Of a stretch of 64,000 bases of DNA, positions 1-10,900 are shown in pieces. The DNA is from an uncultured Flavobacteriaceae bacterium. GTDB taxonomy: Bacteria; Bacteroidota; Bacteroidia; Flavobacteriales; Flavobacteriaceae. The stretch covers positions 124,001-188,000 of the forward strand of contig CANKZQ010000003.1 of the NCBI GenBank assembly GCA_947488345.1, written 5' to 3'. The notes beneath the pieces are model-generated. The model was not told the origin of the DNA. It saw only the letters and a list, made by a program, of their open reading frames with translations, and did no database searches. Position 1 is the stretch's first letter, and each line of letters opens with the position of its first letter. The translations under genes and the position numbers were made by a program.

Positions 1-1223
1 ATAATAGTAACAATGCACTTGATTTTGAAATTACAACTGTTAATATTAATGAAACTTTAATTGAGGACGCGACCAGCGAACAAACGCTGCTTTTATTTCC
101 TACTTCTTCATATCAAGACTTTTCTATTGTAGGAAGTACTGGTAGAACTTGGACAAAAAGTGCAACTCAGAATTTCGCACAAGATAGCACGGTTTTCAAT
201 AAAACGTATAATCTTGCTCGATTTGATAACTCGGGAACGCTCATAAATGTTATTGAATTATTAAATTATAAATGGGCTAGAAATACGACTGGTGGTACCG
301 ATCTTGTCACATTTCCTGCAAAAATAGTTGGTGACGCAAACAAACTTTACTTTACAGTTACTTCTAGAGACGAAGGCCTCTTTACAGAAAAAGCCACCAT
401 AAATTTAAATGACGGTCAATCTCACAAAAATGGAGAATGGTTGATTTCCTATGATACTAGAGATAATTCTTATACTCAAGCAAAATTGATAGGTCAAAAT
501 GGTTCGGTCATCCCAACTGAACTCATATATAATCAGTCAACATTATTCAAGAAACGTAAAAACGATATCTATAAATTAGATGCTAACTTGAATGAAACGG
601 ATAGTTTGTCTTTCACTAAATTAGAAATATTTGAGACAAACCCTGATGATGGTTCAATGCTTGTGAGAGGTGGTAACAATCGAACTATTAAGAAGATTGA
701 CATCAACCTAAATGAGGTTTGGTCTAAGACCTTAGGCAAGAAATTCATCATTGAACATGCTTCAGAAGCCGCAAACGGTTCGGTTTATATTAGCGGATCT
801 TATATTGAAGATGCTCAATTTGATAATCCAGAAACTATAAACTTAGCTCATAATACAGGCACCGATGTTTTCATTGCGCTACTTGACGGATTACCACTTG
901 ACGTGCCTGAAATGAAAGTCGCTACGTATAGTGAAGAAGCCGATGCCATTCAAGGAATTTCAGAATCGACAAATGTTGAGAAAGAATATATCGCTTATCC
1001 GAATCCTTTCGAAAATAATCTATCCATTACTCCAAATTTAAAATCGAGTTTTATGGTTCAAGTTTTTGACCAAAATGGGAGGTTAGTTTATAAAAAAGAT
1101 TTAAAGAAAGAAAGTAATGAGAATCATTCAATAAATACATCAAGATTTACATCAGGCATGTATTACGTGAAGATTACAGATGAAAATTCTAAAATCATCT
1201 ACAAAAACATTTTAAAGCTATAA
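1..1223 (+). CDS. Secreted T9SS cargo protein, 5'-truncated by the window
   Basis: The frame is open from the first bases (codons begin at base 3) to the TAA at 1221-1223, so the gene starts before the window; the TTG at 441 is not its start. The last 75 or so residues form a typical type IX secretion (Por) type A sorting domain: YPNPFENNLSI, a central VFDQNGRLVY strand, then TSGMYYVKI and a basic end (IIYKNILKL). The protein is therefore expected to cross the outer membrane and be anchored or released outside the cell. The remaining visible part has repeated short beta strands (for example VYISGSYIEDAQF), suggesting a propeller-like fold, but I do not recognise a catalytic domain. It is convergent with the next gene and separated from it by a terminator hairpin. 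Confidence 0.85.
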   Translation, partial: NSNNALDFEITTVNINETLIEDATSEQTLLLFPTSSYQDFSIVGSTGRTWTKSATQNFAQDSTVFNKTYNLARFDNSGTLINVIELLNYKWARNTTGGTDLVTFPAKIVGDANKLYFTVTSRDEGLFTEKATINLNDGQSHKNGEWLISYDTRDNSYTQAKLIGQNGSVIPTELIYNQSTLFKKRKNDIYKLDANLNETDSLSFTKLEIFETNPDDGSMLVRGGNNRTIKKIDINLNEVWSKTLGKKFIIEHASEAANGSVYISGSYIEDAQFDNPETINLAHNTGTDVFIALLDGLPLDVPEMKVATYSEEADAIQGISESTNVEKEYIAYPNPFENNLSITPNLKSSFMVQVFDQNGRLVYKKDLKKESNENHSINTSRFTSGMYYVKITDENSKIIYKNILKL

Positions 1224-1241
1224 CTACGATTTTATTTTGAC

Positions 1242-1272
1242 TAAAAAGAGGCCATTATAGGCCTCTTTTTAG
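1242..1272. terminator. Bidirectional intrinsic terminator
   Basis: An inverted repeat (AAAAAGAGGCC, loop ATTATA, GGCCTCTTTTT) with an A-run on one side and a T-run on the other lies between two convergent genes, so it can stop transcription from both. Confidence 0.85.
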
Positions 1273-1290
1273 TTTATTTATACGTTTGAA

Positions 1291-4200
1291 TTAACTTAAT
1301 TCTTCATCATAATAGTGCGTAGCATCCTGCAGTAGAATTGACAGCATCTCTTTTTCTTCAGCAATACGTGAATCATCCCAGTCGAGATATTCAACCATAT
1401 CACTAATAACTAAGTCTTTAAATTTCGTTACACTAGCAATATTAAAATAAAGACGACCTGTACGACGTACAAAGAAATCTGCTAAACTATTTGTCATTTC
1501 GTGATGTACACAATACCATAACTCAGCGCGTATTAATCTTTCTTCCATTGTTTCATTGGCGAAAAAATCAGCCTTATTCAACACTATATCGGCTTGCTTT
1601 CCATAGGTAGTCGTTAAATACCAAGCATCATATGTATCAGTAACACCTGCAACCTTTAGCCTATTTTCAAGCTCTTTTTGATAGGCACTAACTTCTTTTA
1701 CTGTTTGCATCGGTTGCGAAGTCAATGCTATTTTTTCGGTATCTGTCTTCTTAAATTTTGATCTACGTTTAGCGCTCATTGATTTTAGCACTACCTCAAT
1801 TACTCGATGCGCCATTTTCCGGTATCCTGTCAATTTTCCTCCAGCAATGGAAATCAGTCCACTTTCAGAAACAAAAGTCTCATCCTTTCGGGACAATTCT
1901 GAGGGATCCTTTTTATCTTCATGAATTAGGGGCCTTAAACCTGCCCAATTAGATTCCACATCATTTATAGTCGCCTTTACCGTCGGAAAAGTTTTGTTGA
2001 CCGCGTCTAATAAATAATTCACATCATCTTTTGTGGCTACTACTCTATCTAGATTACCTTTATAATTCGTATCTGTTGTACCTACATAAGTGACTCGTCC
2101 TCTGGGAATAGCGAATATCATACGGCCATCGTCAACATCAAAATAAACAGATTGTTTTATGGGTAATTTTTCAGCAGGAAATACGATATGAACACCCTTC
2201 GTTAAATGCAATCTTTTATGATTCATAGACGCATCTTTCGTGCGCAATAAGTCTACCCAAGGCCCAGCGGCAGATACAAAGTTTCTCGCTGTTATATTTA
2301 CTTTTATTCCAGTATTATGATCAACACAATTCACACTCTGAATCTTTCGTTCAGTATTATATACGAACTCCTCCATCTCACAATAGTTGATGACCGTTGC
2401 GCCAAATTCTGTAGCTTTTTTCAAAAGTTCAATTGTTAAACGGGCGTCATCTGTGCGATACTCAGCATAATAACCTCCACCAAGCAACGAAGTCTCATCT
2501 AACAAGGGCTCTTTGAGGATTGTCTCTTTTGTATCTAACATTTTTCTGCGGTCATCACCTTCAACATTAGCCAAAATATCATATACTTTTAGACCAATTG
2601 AAGTTAACATTTTACCATAGTTACCTCCCTCAATTAATGGCAACAGCATTTTCTCCGGAACCACTAAATGCGGTGCTAATTTGTGTACGATGGCTCTTTC
2701 AGTTCCCGATTCTTTTACCAAACCAATCTCCATCTGCTTTAAGTAACGCAAGCCTCCGTGAATTAATTTTGTAGATTTATTGCTAGTACCAGAGGCAAAG
2801 TCATTCTTTTCTACCAAACACGTTTTTAAGCCTCTCGAGGCTGCATCTAATGCAATACCAGCTCCTGTAACACCTCCACCAATAATTATTAAATCATATT
2901 TAGTTGAGGCTAACTTATTCAATTGTTTTTCTCTATCCAGAATCGAAAAACGCTGTGCCCGTTCTTTTTTCTTTGATGTCGACGTTTTTGTTCTATCGAT
3001 TGCCTTTAACCATCCTTTATACTTCTGCTTTCGCATTTTTCGATCCATTTTTGGTTCAAAAATGGTATCTACCTCTCTAACGGCATCAATATCTTCTTTG
3101 GTCCAAACTCCTGCTTTTATACCGGCCAGTAGAGCAGCCCCTAAGGCTGTTACTTCGAGCATTTTTGGTCTATCAACATCAACATTGAGGATGTCAGATT
3201 GAAATTGCATGAGGTAATTATTAGCAGAAGCACCTCCATCAACTTTTAAAGTAATCATTTGTTTGCCACTATCTTCAATCATAGCGTCTAATACATCTTT
3301 CGTTTGATATGCCAGTGCTTCTATGGTCGCTTTTATGATATGCTTCTTACCACTATCTAAGGTTAATCCATATATCGCACCCTTTGCATTTGCATCCCAG
3401 TAAGGTGCCCCCAATCCGGCAAAAGCTGGTACCACATACAGATCTTTCAAAGGCGGAATTTCATTACAAATAGCCTCGGTTTCGGATGCTTTGTTAATCA
3501 ATTGCATCTGATCACGTAACCATTGTATGGATGCTCCTCCTACAAAAACACTCCCCTCAAGTGCATATTTTATGTTTTCATTATCTAAACTACATGTCAA
3601 TGTGGTTAAGAGTCCGTTTTTAGAGACCACATGTTTTTTACCTGTGTTTAGTAATAAAAAACAACCCGTACCGTAGGTGTTTTTCGCCATTCCTGCTTTA
3701 TGGCCGCCTTGTCCAAATAGTGATGCTTGTTGATCACCAGCTACGCCATAAATTGGAATTTGTTTCTTTTGATACGTTACAAAACCAAAATCTGAAGAAG
3801 AGTTTTGTACTTTAGGCATCATAGATCTAGGAATACCCATGGTTTGTAGCATCTTATCATCCCAACAGAGATCTTTGATATTATACAACATCGTACGCGA
3901 TGCATTTGTATGATCGGTTACGTGCTTTTCTCCATTCGTAAATTTATAGATAAGCCAACTATCTATAGTACCAAATAATAATTGCCCTTTAGCCGCTTTC
4001 GCTCTTGCCCCATCTACATGATCTAACATCCATTTAAGTTTAGTTCCTGAGAAGTAAGAGTCGATAACTAAACCCGTATACTCTCGAACATAATCTTCTA
4101 ATCCTTGCGATTTTAGCTCATCACAGATAGCGGTAGTACGTTTATCCAACCATACAATCGCTTTATGGATGGGTTCACCCGTTTCTTTATCCCAGACAAC

Positions 4201-4458
4201 AGTGGTTTCTCTTTGATTGGTAATCCCAATGGCCGCCACATCATTTGCCGAAATTTTCGCATCCTTCATGACGTTTTCAAATGCTTCCTTTTGGTCATTG
4301 AAAATTTCATTAGCATCATGTTCAACCCAACCCGATTTTGGGTAATGCTGTGTCAGTTCCTTTTGAGAAACTGCTACAATTTCTCCTTTTAAATTGAATA
4401 CAATTGCACGTGTACTGGTAGTTCCTTGATCAAAGGCAATAACATATTTTCGACTCAT
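1291..4458 (-). CDS. glpK-glpD: Glycerol kinase - glycerol-3-phosphate dehydrogenase fusion
   Basis: One uninterrupted 1055-residue frame carries two enzymes that are normally separate. Residues 1 to about 495 are a full-length glycerol kinase: the phosphate loop DQGTTSTRAIVF at residues 10-21, GVAGDQQASLFGQGG and DGGASANNYLMQ. After a basic, Ser/Thr/Lys-rich linker (about 495-515, TKTSTSKKKERAQR) comes a full-length FAD-dependent glycerol-3-phosphate dehydrogenase with the dinucleotide motif IIIGGGVTGAGIALD near residue 520, followed by STKLIHGGLRYL. The protein would turn glycerol into dihydroxyacetone phosphate, passing glycerol 3-phosphate between its own domains and electrons to quinone at the inner membrane. 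It is last in a tight operon (15 bp after the symporter). No glpF facilitator is nearby, which fits glycerol produced inside the cell. Confidence 0.93.
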   Translation of the reverse strand: MSRKYVIAFDQGTTSTRAIVFNLKGEIVAVSQKELTQHYPKSGWVEHDANEIFNDQKEAFENVMKDAKISANDVAAIGITNQRETTVVWDKETGEPIHKAIVWLDKRTTAICDELKSQGLEDYVREYTGLVIDSYFSGTKLKWMLDHVDGARAKAAKGQLLFGTIDSWLIYKFTNGEKHVTDHTNASRTMLYNIKDLCWDDKMLQTMGIPRSMMPKVQNSSSDFGFVTYQKKQIPIYGVAGDQQASLFGQGGHKAGMAKNTYGTGCFLLLNTGKKHVVSKNGLLTTLTCSLDNENIKYALEGSVFVGGASIQWLRDQMQLINKASETEAICNEIPPLKDLYVVPAFAGLGAPYWDANAKGAIYGLTLDSGKKHIIKATIEALAYQTKDVLDAMIEDSGKQMITLKVDGGASANNYLMQFQSDILNVDVDRPKMLEVTALGAALLAGIKAGVWTKEDIDAVREVDTIFEPKMDRKMRKQKYKGWLKAIDRTKTSTSKKKERAQRFSILDREKQLNKLASTKYDLIIIGGGVTGAGIALDAASRGLKTCLVEKNDFASGTSNKSTKLIHGGLRYLKQMEIGLVKESGTERAIVHKLAPHLVVPEKMLLPLIEGGNYGKMLTSIGLKVYDILANVEGDDRRKMLDTKETILKEPLLDETSLLGGGYYAEYRTDDARLTIELLKKATEFGATVINYCEMEEFVYNTERKIQSVNCVDHNTGIKVNITARNFVSAAGPWVDLLRTKDASMNHKRLHLTKGVHIVFPAEKLPIKQSVYFDVDDGRMIFAIPRGRVTYVGTTDTNYKGNLDRVVATKDDVNYLLDAVNKTFPTVKATINDVESNWAGLRPLIHEDKKDPSELSRKDETFVSESGLISIAGGKLTGYRKMAHRVIEVVLKSMSAKRRSKFKKTDTEKIALTSQPMQTVKEVSAYQKELENRLKVAGVTDTYDAWYLTTTYGKQADIVLNKADFFANETMEERLIRAELWYCVHHEMTNSLADFFVRRTGRLYFNIASVTKFKDLVISDMVEYLDWDDSRIAEEKEMLSILLQDATHYYDEELS

Positions 4459-4473
4459 GAATGGTACAACGGT

Positions 4474-6201
4474 TTAAAAAATGAAATAAGTACTTAAAAC
4501 GAGTATGGTAATCACAATTCCAATTATCTTGGCATATTTCCAAGGTGTGGTATCTATCTCTTCGGTTACCACAGGAACATACACATCTTTCTTAGGATAT
4601 AGCTTTCCAATCACCAACATAATTATAATATTTACCACAAATAAAATTCCCATAATATGCAAGAAATGTGGATATGCTTCGGCCTCAATGAGACTAATTC
4701 TATCTAAATGCGCAGGAATATCCGTCACCCCTATTTCACTAAAATAGCTAGCTTTTTCTTCTTTATCGAGAGTTTTCAAAAATGAAGATCCTTTAATCCC
4801 CGCTTTTTCTAAGGCGCTTTCAACAAAGTAAGGGTTTAAGATTAGTAGGCTAATCAAGTACATGATTACACCTCCGATTAGCGCAATCTTTGCTCCTAAA
4901 GCTGGCACTCGTTTAGAAAGAATACCAATAACAACAACTGCCAATATTGGTACACTTAAGCTCCCTAATGCTTGTTGGATATATGAGAATAATCCATCTG
5001 GCGCATTGGCGATAAACGGCGCAATGCTCATAGAAATAATCGCAAGAAATAGACCGAAAATTTTCCCTGCTTTTACCGTTTGTTTTTCACCGGCATCCTT
5101 CTTGAAATATTCTTTGTATAAATCAAAACCAAACAGGGTTGCACTACTATTTAATAAACTATTAAAAGAACTCAATACAGCACCAAATAGCACCGCTGCA
5201 AAGAAACCTGTGAATTCTGGTCTCAACACTTTACGGACTAAAGCAGGATATGCTTGATCGGCATTTTCTAAGCTTCCGTCAAATATATGCCATGCAATGA
5301 TCCCTGGCAACACAACAATAACGGGTATTAAAAACTTCACAAAAGCAGCTAACATCATTCCTTTTTGCCCATCTCTTAAACTCTTAGCTCCAAAAACACG
5401 TTGTAAAATTGCTTGATTAGTACCCCAATAATACATTTGTGCGATCATCATTCCTGTAAATATCGTACCAAAAGGAATTGATGAGGTAACATCTCCTTTT
5501 ACATTGAATTTTTCTGAATTGTTATTCCAAAGTGTACTTAAGCCATCACTTATACTCCCATCACCAATCATCATTAAACCAAAAATTGGAATTAACAACC
5601 CGCCAATCAATAAACCTATGGCATTAATTAAATCGGAAACAGCAACAGCTTTTAACCCTCCAAAGATGGCATAGACAATACCAATCGCTCCTATACTCCA
5701 AACACATAACCAAATAACAGCCGATTCAGACATGCCCAAGAGTGTGGGCAAATCAAACATAGTACTAAAGGCTAGAGACCCTGAATATAGAATCGTAGGT
5801 AATAAGACAATACCAAATGCTATTAAAAACAGGATCGAAAGAATTGTTTTGGTTTGAACATCAAATCTACCTTGTATGAATTCTGGTATGGTGGTTATAC
5901 CCGAACGCATGTACTTAGGTAACAACAAAATCGCTGTTAATACCATGGCAATAGCCGCTAATGTTTCCCAAGCCATTACCAAAACACCTTCTGTAAAAGA
6001 TTGACCATTCAAGCCGACAATTTGTTCGGCTGAAAGATTCGTAAGTAAGAGAGAACCTGCAATAGTAATCGCTCCAAGGCTTCTTCCGCCAAGGTAATAA
6101 CCATCAGCTGTACTTTCATCGGTTCCTCTAGTTTTATACCACGCTACAAAACCTACTAATAAGGTGAAACCGACGAATGAAATGATAGATACTGAATCCA
6201 T
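4474..6201 (-). CDS. Sodium/solute symporter (SSS family, vSGLT-like)
   Basis: A 575-residue inner-membrane protein with about 14 hydrophobic segments. It resembles the Vibrio sodium/galactose transporter vSGLT at diagnostic places: NLSAEQIVGLNG, YYWGTNQAILQR and LNSSATLFGFDLYKEY. The family uses a sodium gradient to import sugars and related small solutes. Six base pairs separate it from the alpha-galactosidase gene and 15 from the glpK-glpD fusion, so all three are surely co-transcribed. Because that hydrolase has no export signal, the symporter probably brings the intact galactoside into the cytoplasm. The family is certain; galactoside as substrate is an inference from resemblance and context, and galactose itself or another sugar is possible. 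Confidence 0.88.
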   Translation of the reverse strand: MDSVSIISFVGFTLLVGFVAWYKTRGTDESTADGYYLGGRSLGAITIAGSLLLTNLSAEQIVGLNGQSFTEGVLVMAWETLAAIAMVLTAILLLPKYMRSGITTIPEFIQGRFDVQTKTILSILFLIAFGIVLLPTILYSGSLAFSTMFDLPTLLGMSESAVIWLCVWSIGAIGIVYAIFGGLKAVAVSDLINAIGLLIGGLLIPIFGLMMIGDGSISDGLSTLWNNNSEKFNVKGDVTSSIPFGTIFTGMMIAQMYYWGTNQAILQRVFGAKSLRDGQKGMMLAAFVKFLIPVIVVLPGIIAWHIFDGSLENADQAYPALVRKVLRPEFTGFFAAVLFGAVLSSFNSLLNSSATLFGFDLYKEYFKKDAGEKQTVKAGKIFGLFLAIISMSIAPFIANAPDGLFSYIQQALGSLSVPILAVVVIGILSKRVPALGAKIALIGGVIMYLISLLILNPYFVESALEKAGIKGSSFLKTLDKEEKASYFSEIGVTDIPAHLDRISLIEAEAYPHFLHIMGILFVVNIIIMLVIGKLYPKKDVYVPVVTEEIDTTPWKYAKIIGIVITILVLSTYFIF

Positions 6202-6207
6202 AAATTG

Positions 6208-7977
6208 TTAAATTTGAGTTAGTTGTACAATTCCACAAGCAGGCACTTCAATTTCAACTAACCCACTTAAGGTCAATTCATTTTGGCTCGTAAGATTGCC
6301 TTTACAATCATATATTTCACATTGATATAAGCCCATATTTTTAGCCACTTTTATAATCATACTAGTGGCTAATTGAGCATTTAAAATATCAATATTTTTA
6401 TGTGCTTGTTCCAAATGTACTATATATTCATCATACAATCCAATTATAAGGGTATCATTTTTAGAGACTTGCTGAATAGGATAATTTGCTAATGGTTTAC
6501 TTGGAATAAACTCACCATCAGTTAAAACGTCGTTGCGTTGGTTCCAATACGATGTATAGAAAGACACCATTTCTAGGTGATCTTTAGGCAGTTCTTTTAG
6601 TTTTACCGAAATTTGAGGTACTCCAAATAAGGTATTGACCATTTGCAATGCCGCAACTTCTAATTTCTCATTTTTATGCCAAGTGATCATATCAGAATGT
6701 ACAGCAGTATCACCTGCCAACATTGTAATATCTGCAATTCTAACTCTATTCATCGTGGCGTCGCCCGGACAATCGAAAGCACGAAACATATTCCCATATT
6801 TTCTCATTGCCGGACCCGTGTACTTTTGTCTAAATTCAATAAAAACTTCTGGATTTATTGCGCGTAGGGTATCAATAATATCGGTCATCAAACGATCTAC
6901 CGCTTCATTTATAGAAATATAATCTCTCCCATCAGTTCTAGAAACTATTGTATCTGGATACAGTTTAAAATCATCGATAAAGTCTAATTTAAAACCGTCT
7001 AATTTCCATTCTAATAAGGCTTTTTTATAAATTGTTATCAGATAGGCCCGTACCTCAGGAAATCTTGGATCAAAAACAGGTGCCCAGCGATGATTTTCTG
7101 TTAAGAATTTACCCTTAAATCTTCGAAAGGCTTTTGATTTTTTTCCGCAAAAAGGTACAGCATACCAAAAACCTACTTTCATACCTATATTATGAATTGA
7201 ACTCACAAATTCTCTTGGATTTGTTAGCCTTTCTGGCGTCCAATCACCGGTATAATCATACCCTCTATTCGAATCATTTGTTTGCCAACCATCATCAATA
7301 ATAATGGATTCATATCCGAGTTTTTTAGCTATTCTACATTCTTCGATAAGCTCATTCGCATCTAGCTCTTGATGAAACTGATACCAGGTAGAATACAAAG
7401 GTGTTTTCGCGATTTTGGGTACATAAGCGGGTTTTAAACTGGTAAAACCTGCCCACCATAGTGCCGTTTCTTTTAAAGCAGATGAGAAGTGTTTTTTTCC
7501 TGTATCTATTCTTAGTTGAACATTATATTCTTTTATTTTAGGTCTTTTCTCAGTAAAAAAAGTAATGTGGCAGTAATAACAATCATCTTCTTCTCTTATT
7601 CGAGCATTTAGTTCAAGTTTTTCGATTACGTCGGAGCAGGCAAAGCTCAACACGTTTTCGTCATTATTACCGAAAAGCGCAATCACAGGTGCATCTATTG
7701 AAATTCTAGACTCGATATGATCTAGCTCCCAATCGGCCTGAATTCGTTTAGAAAAATCACTTGTTGGTTTCCAAACACCTTTGACATTGTAAGCAGGAAT
7801 CTTCCATTGTAAAGTAATAGGTTCCACATCTATATATTCATTTGCAGTTAACTTAAAATTGTAAATTTTGATCTCATTTTCATCATGAATCTTTGTTAAA
7901 GAAGCATCCATTTTGGCAGGTACGCCTGTAATTAATATTTCATTCAACTGCTGTACTATTTTAGTATCTATCATCAT
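6208..7977 (-). CDS. GH36-type alpha-galactosidase, cytoplasmic
   Basis: 589 residues with a melibiase-type TIM barrel: the strand IIIDDGWQT, GMKVGFWYAVPF, and DGFKLDFIDDF, which carries the expected Asp nucleophile; acid/base candidates lie in the GDATMNRVRIAD region. The enzyme should release alpha-linked galactose. The N-terminus (MMIDTKIVQQLNEIL) has neither a signal peptide nor a lipobox, so it acts in the cytoplasm. It starts one base after the stop of the FG-GAP lipoprotein and is followed by the symporter. At under 600 residues it is shorter than the roughly 700-residue tetrameric GH36 enzymes and closer to compact members of clan GH-D. With galK-galT and glpK-glpD in the same cluster, a galactosyl-glycerol is the most economical substrate; melibiose- or raffinose-type sugars remain possible. 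Confidence 0.85.
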   Translation of the reverse strand: MMIDTKIVQQLNEILITGVPAKMDASLTKIHDENEIKIYNFKLTANEYIDVEPITLQWKIPAYNVKGVWKPTSDFSKRIQADWELDHIESRISIDAPVIALFGNNDENVLSFACSDVIEKLELNARIREEDDCYYCHITFFTEKRPKIKEYNVQLRIDTGKKHFSSALKETALWWAGFTSLKPAYVPKIAKTPLYSTWYQFHQELDANELIEECRIAKKLGYESIIIDDGWQTNDSNRGYDYTGDWTPERLTNPREFVSSIHNIGMKVGFWYAVPFCGKKSKAFRRFKGKFLTENHRWAPVFDPRFPEVRAYLITIYKKALLEWKLDGFKLDFIDDFKLYPDTIVSRTDGRDYISINEAVDRLMTDIIDTLRAINPEVFIEFRQKYTGPAMRKYGNMFRAFDCPGDATMNRVRIADITMLAGDTAVHSDMITWHKNEKLEVAALQMVNTLFGVPQISVKLKELPKDHLEMVSFYTSYWNQRNDVLTDGEFIPSKPLANYPIQQVSKNDTLIIGLYDEYIVHLEQAHKNIDILNAQLATSMIIKVAKNMGLYQCEIYDCKGNLTSQNELTLSGLVEIEVPACGIVQLTQI

Positions 7978-7978
7978 C

Positions 7979-10900
7979 TTAATTTTTATTGATGCTAAAC
8001 ATCATTACCTTATCATTATTTTGGCTTACAAGCACTTTATTATTGTTATTTCGGGTTCTTATTTCAATTATATGATGTGATTGACCAGGTACGTAAAATC
8101 CAGATTCTTTGCTCGTTATCGCCTTAAAACCTTGATCACTTCCCTTTAAATAAATACCCATAAGCGCATCATATTTTCCATAGTTTGTTTCTGCAGTAAA
8201 ATCATTACCAACTAACAATACATCCAGAAACCCATCATTATTAATATCTTTCACTAGCATATCATTAATTGGAGCAACTTGACATTCGTCGGGTAATGCA
8301 ACAACTTTAAAGGTACCATTTCCAATATTTTCTATGTAGCTGCTTGCAAATGTATCGGCCCTCAATGTACTCTTCTCTAAGTCTGTAATTTTTAATAAAT
8401 TTTTAAAATTTGCCTTGGAAAAAGACGCATATGTCACATAGGTATCTTTCAATTTTACCAATTGTTTCATAATATCATCACGTGTATGCACAGGCAATAG
8501 CTCATAACCGTTTTTAGTCTTAAAATATTGAGCAAGAACCGGGTCTATACTTCCGTTGTTATCAAAATCTTTGTTATAAATATATACTGGTTTCCCTTCT
8601 TTTGGTAAAACAAAACCATTCAATCCTTGATTACCTACAATAAAATCAATATCTCCATCATTGTCAAAATCTCCCGCCTCAATTGAATTCCACCAACCTG
8701 AAACTTTTATATCCTCGTTACTTTCATTCATCCAACGAGCATCCATTTTTTCTAATTTACCTCTATTGTTCTTAAAAATCGTGATAGGCATCCATTCACC
8801 AACTATGATGAGATCATCCCAATCATCACCATCAATATCTTTCCAAAGAGCATCAGTAATCATACCTGATCTTAGTAATTGGTCATTTTCAAGTGCTTCA
8901 AACCTACCAGAATTATTTCGTAATAATTGACTATTTGGAGCCGTTGGGTATTTGCCTTTTACTATTCTACTGCCAACGAAAAAATCAATGTCTCCATCTT
9001 TGTCAAAATCGTTAGGTTTGATACAAGCAGTCGTTTCGAAAACTTTTGGAAGAGCATCTGCGGCTATAGTGAATCTACCAGTACCATCGTTTAAATAGAG
9101 TTGATCTTGATAAATAGACGAAGCCAATTTGAATTCTGTGCCTCCGTTCGCTATATAAAGATCTAAATCATTATCATTATCGATATCGACAAAAACAGCG
9201 TCAGTATTTTCGGGAGCACTTTCTAACTTTTGCATGACCTTATACACCCCTTCTTCATCTTGACTTAAAATTAACGCAGGCGCATCTTTACTTCCTCCAA
9301 AAAATAGTTCATCACCAGGCTCTCCATCTACATTTGCCGCAGTAACACAGGGTCCAAATTTGTTGTACTGACGCATTAACAAATGCTGAAATACATAATC
9401 ATGACCACCATTCTCTTGGTGTGTTAATGCTATGGTTGTAGTATCTACATTGAATATTTTCGTAGGTAAAATAATGTCACTTCTTTCTAAACGCTCTATC
9501 AATTTACTATCAACAATTAGATGTTGATTTACCTCAACATTATAAAGCTTGGATACACTAGTGTTAGGCCAACTAACTTCCAAAGAATCTATTCGATCAG
9601 ATTCCAGTCCGAAATGCAAAATAGGTTCTACAGATGATAAATAACCCCTTACGACCGATTGATATTGCTGCTGCTGTCGACCACCTTCCCAAAGTGTGAC
9701 TTTAGCACCAATAGCCCTGCTGTTTTGTTGCCCTCCTTTTAGTTGAATTCTTACATAGTTCGCTCTTTTAACACGCTCTGTTTGATTTTCGATAATCGAT
9801 GCTTCATCGTTAATATTATTTACAACAATATCTAAATCACCATCATTATCTAAATCTGCGAAGACAGCTCCATTTGAAAATGATTTTTTTTCTGATATCC
9901 AACTATCCGATACATCTTCAAAATAGGAACGCTCGGTATTTTTGTAAAAGAAATTGCTCAACTTAACACCGCTTACTTTTTGAAGATTTTTCTTCACTGA
10001 TGCTTTACGTGTCTCATCGGTACCAAAAATGCTATTATTGTTTGAATAACTTACAAAATCTAAATCTGTGATATCTTTTACATATCCATTTGTTATATAA
10101 ATATCTTTGTTCCCATCATTATCAAAATCGGCTATCAAAGGAGCCCAACTCCAATCAGTACTAGCAATGCCAGACATATAACCTACTTCACTTGTCTTTA
10201 GAGGTTGCGAATCAATAAAACCATTATTCAATTGAAGTGTATTTCGGATATATTGTGAGGCATAGTTGTTTCTTTGTGATAACAAGTATTTATCATAATT
10301 TGTAGTTCCTAACATTGATTTTTGGCGTGTATAATCTTGAGGAAGCATATCTAACACCAGTACATCGGGTAGGGCATCGTTGTTTATATCGGCAACGTCG
10401 ACCCCCATCGCATTAAAAGATTGATGCGGCATCCATTGCTGACTCATTTCTTTAAACCCATTATGCGTCTTTAATATAGTGTCTATGCCTTGATTTATAT
10501 ACAAAAGATCATCCGTAATAAAATCATTAGAAATATATAAATCTGGCAAACCATCACGGTTAAAATCGTTTAACGCGATACCTAATCCAAACCCACGATG
10601 TGTAATGCCTAGATCTATAGACACGTCTGTAAATTTGGGGTGATTAACACCTTCAACAACATCATTTCTCAACAAAACGTCTTGAATATGATTCGGTTGA
10701 TATTTTTTTGGAATTAATGCATTCTTAGATCGTGTACTTTCTCCATTATGAACGATATATGCGTCTAGATCTCCGTCAAGATCATAGTCAAAAAAAAGTG
10801 TTTGCTGAGCGTATAAGCCATCATCTAAATTATAGGCAGCAGCACGTTCTTCAAACTGAGGAATACCTTTGCCATTCACTCCTTTATTTATAAAAAGTAA

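Noticed and set aside
441-1223. A separate gene starting with TTG at 441
   Set aside because: The same frame is open to the left edge of the window and continues the same protein, so it is the end of a longer gene.
2780-3202. Plus-strand open frames opposite glpK-glpD and other large genes
   Set aside because: They are antisense readings of well-identified genes and show no domain of their own.
1291-4458. Frameshift or assembly join of glpK and glpD
   Set aside because: The linker is in frame, has normal codon use and no stop, and both domains are complete; kept as a true fusion, with resequencing named as a check.
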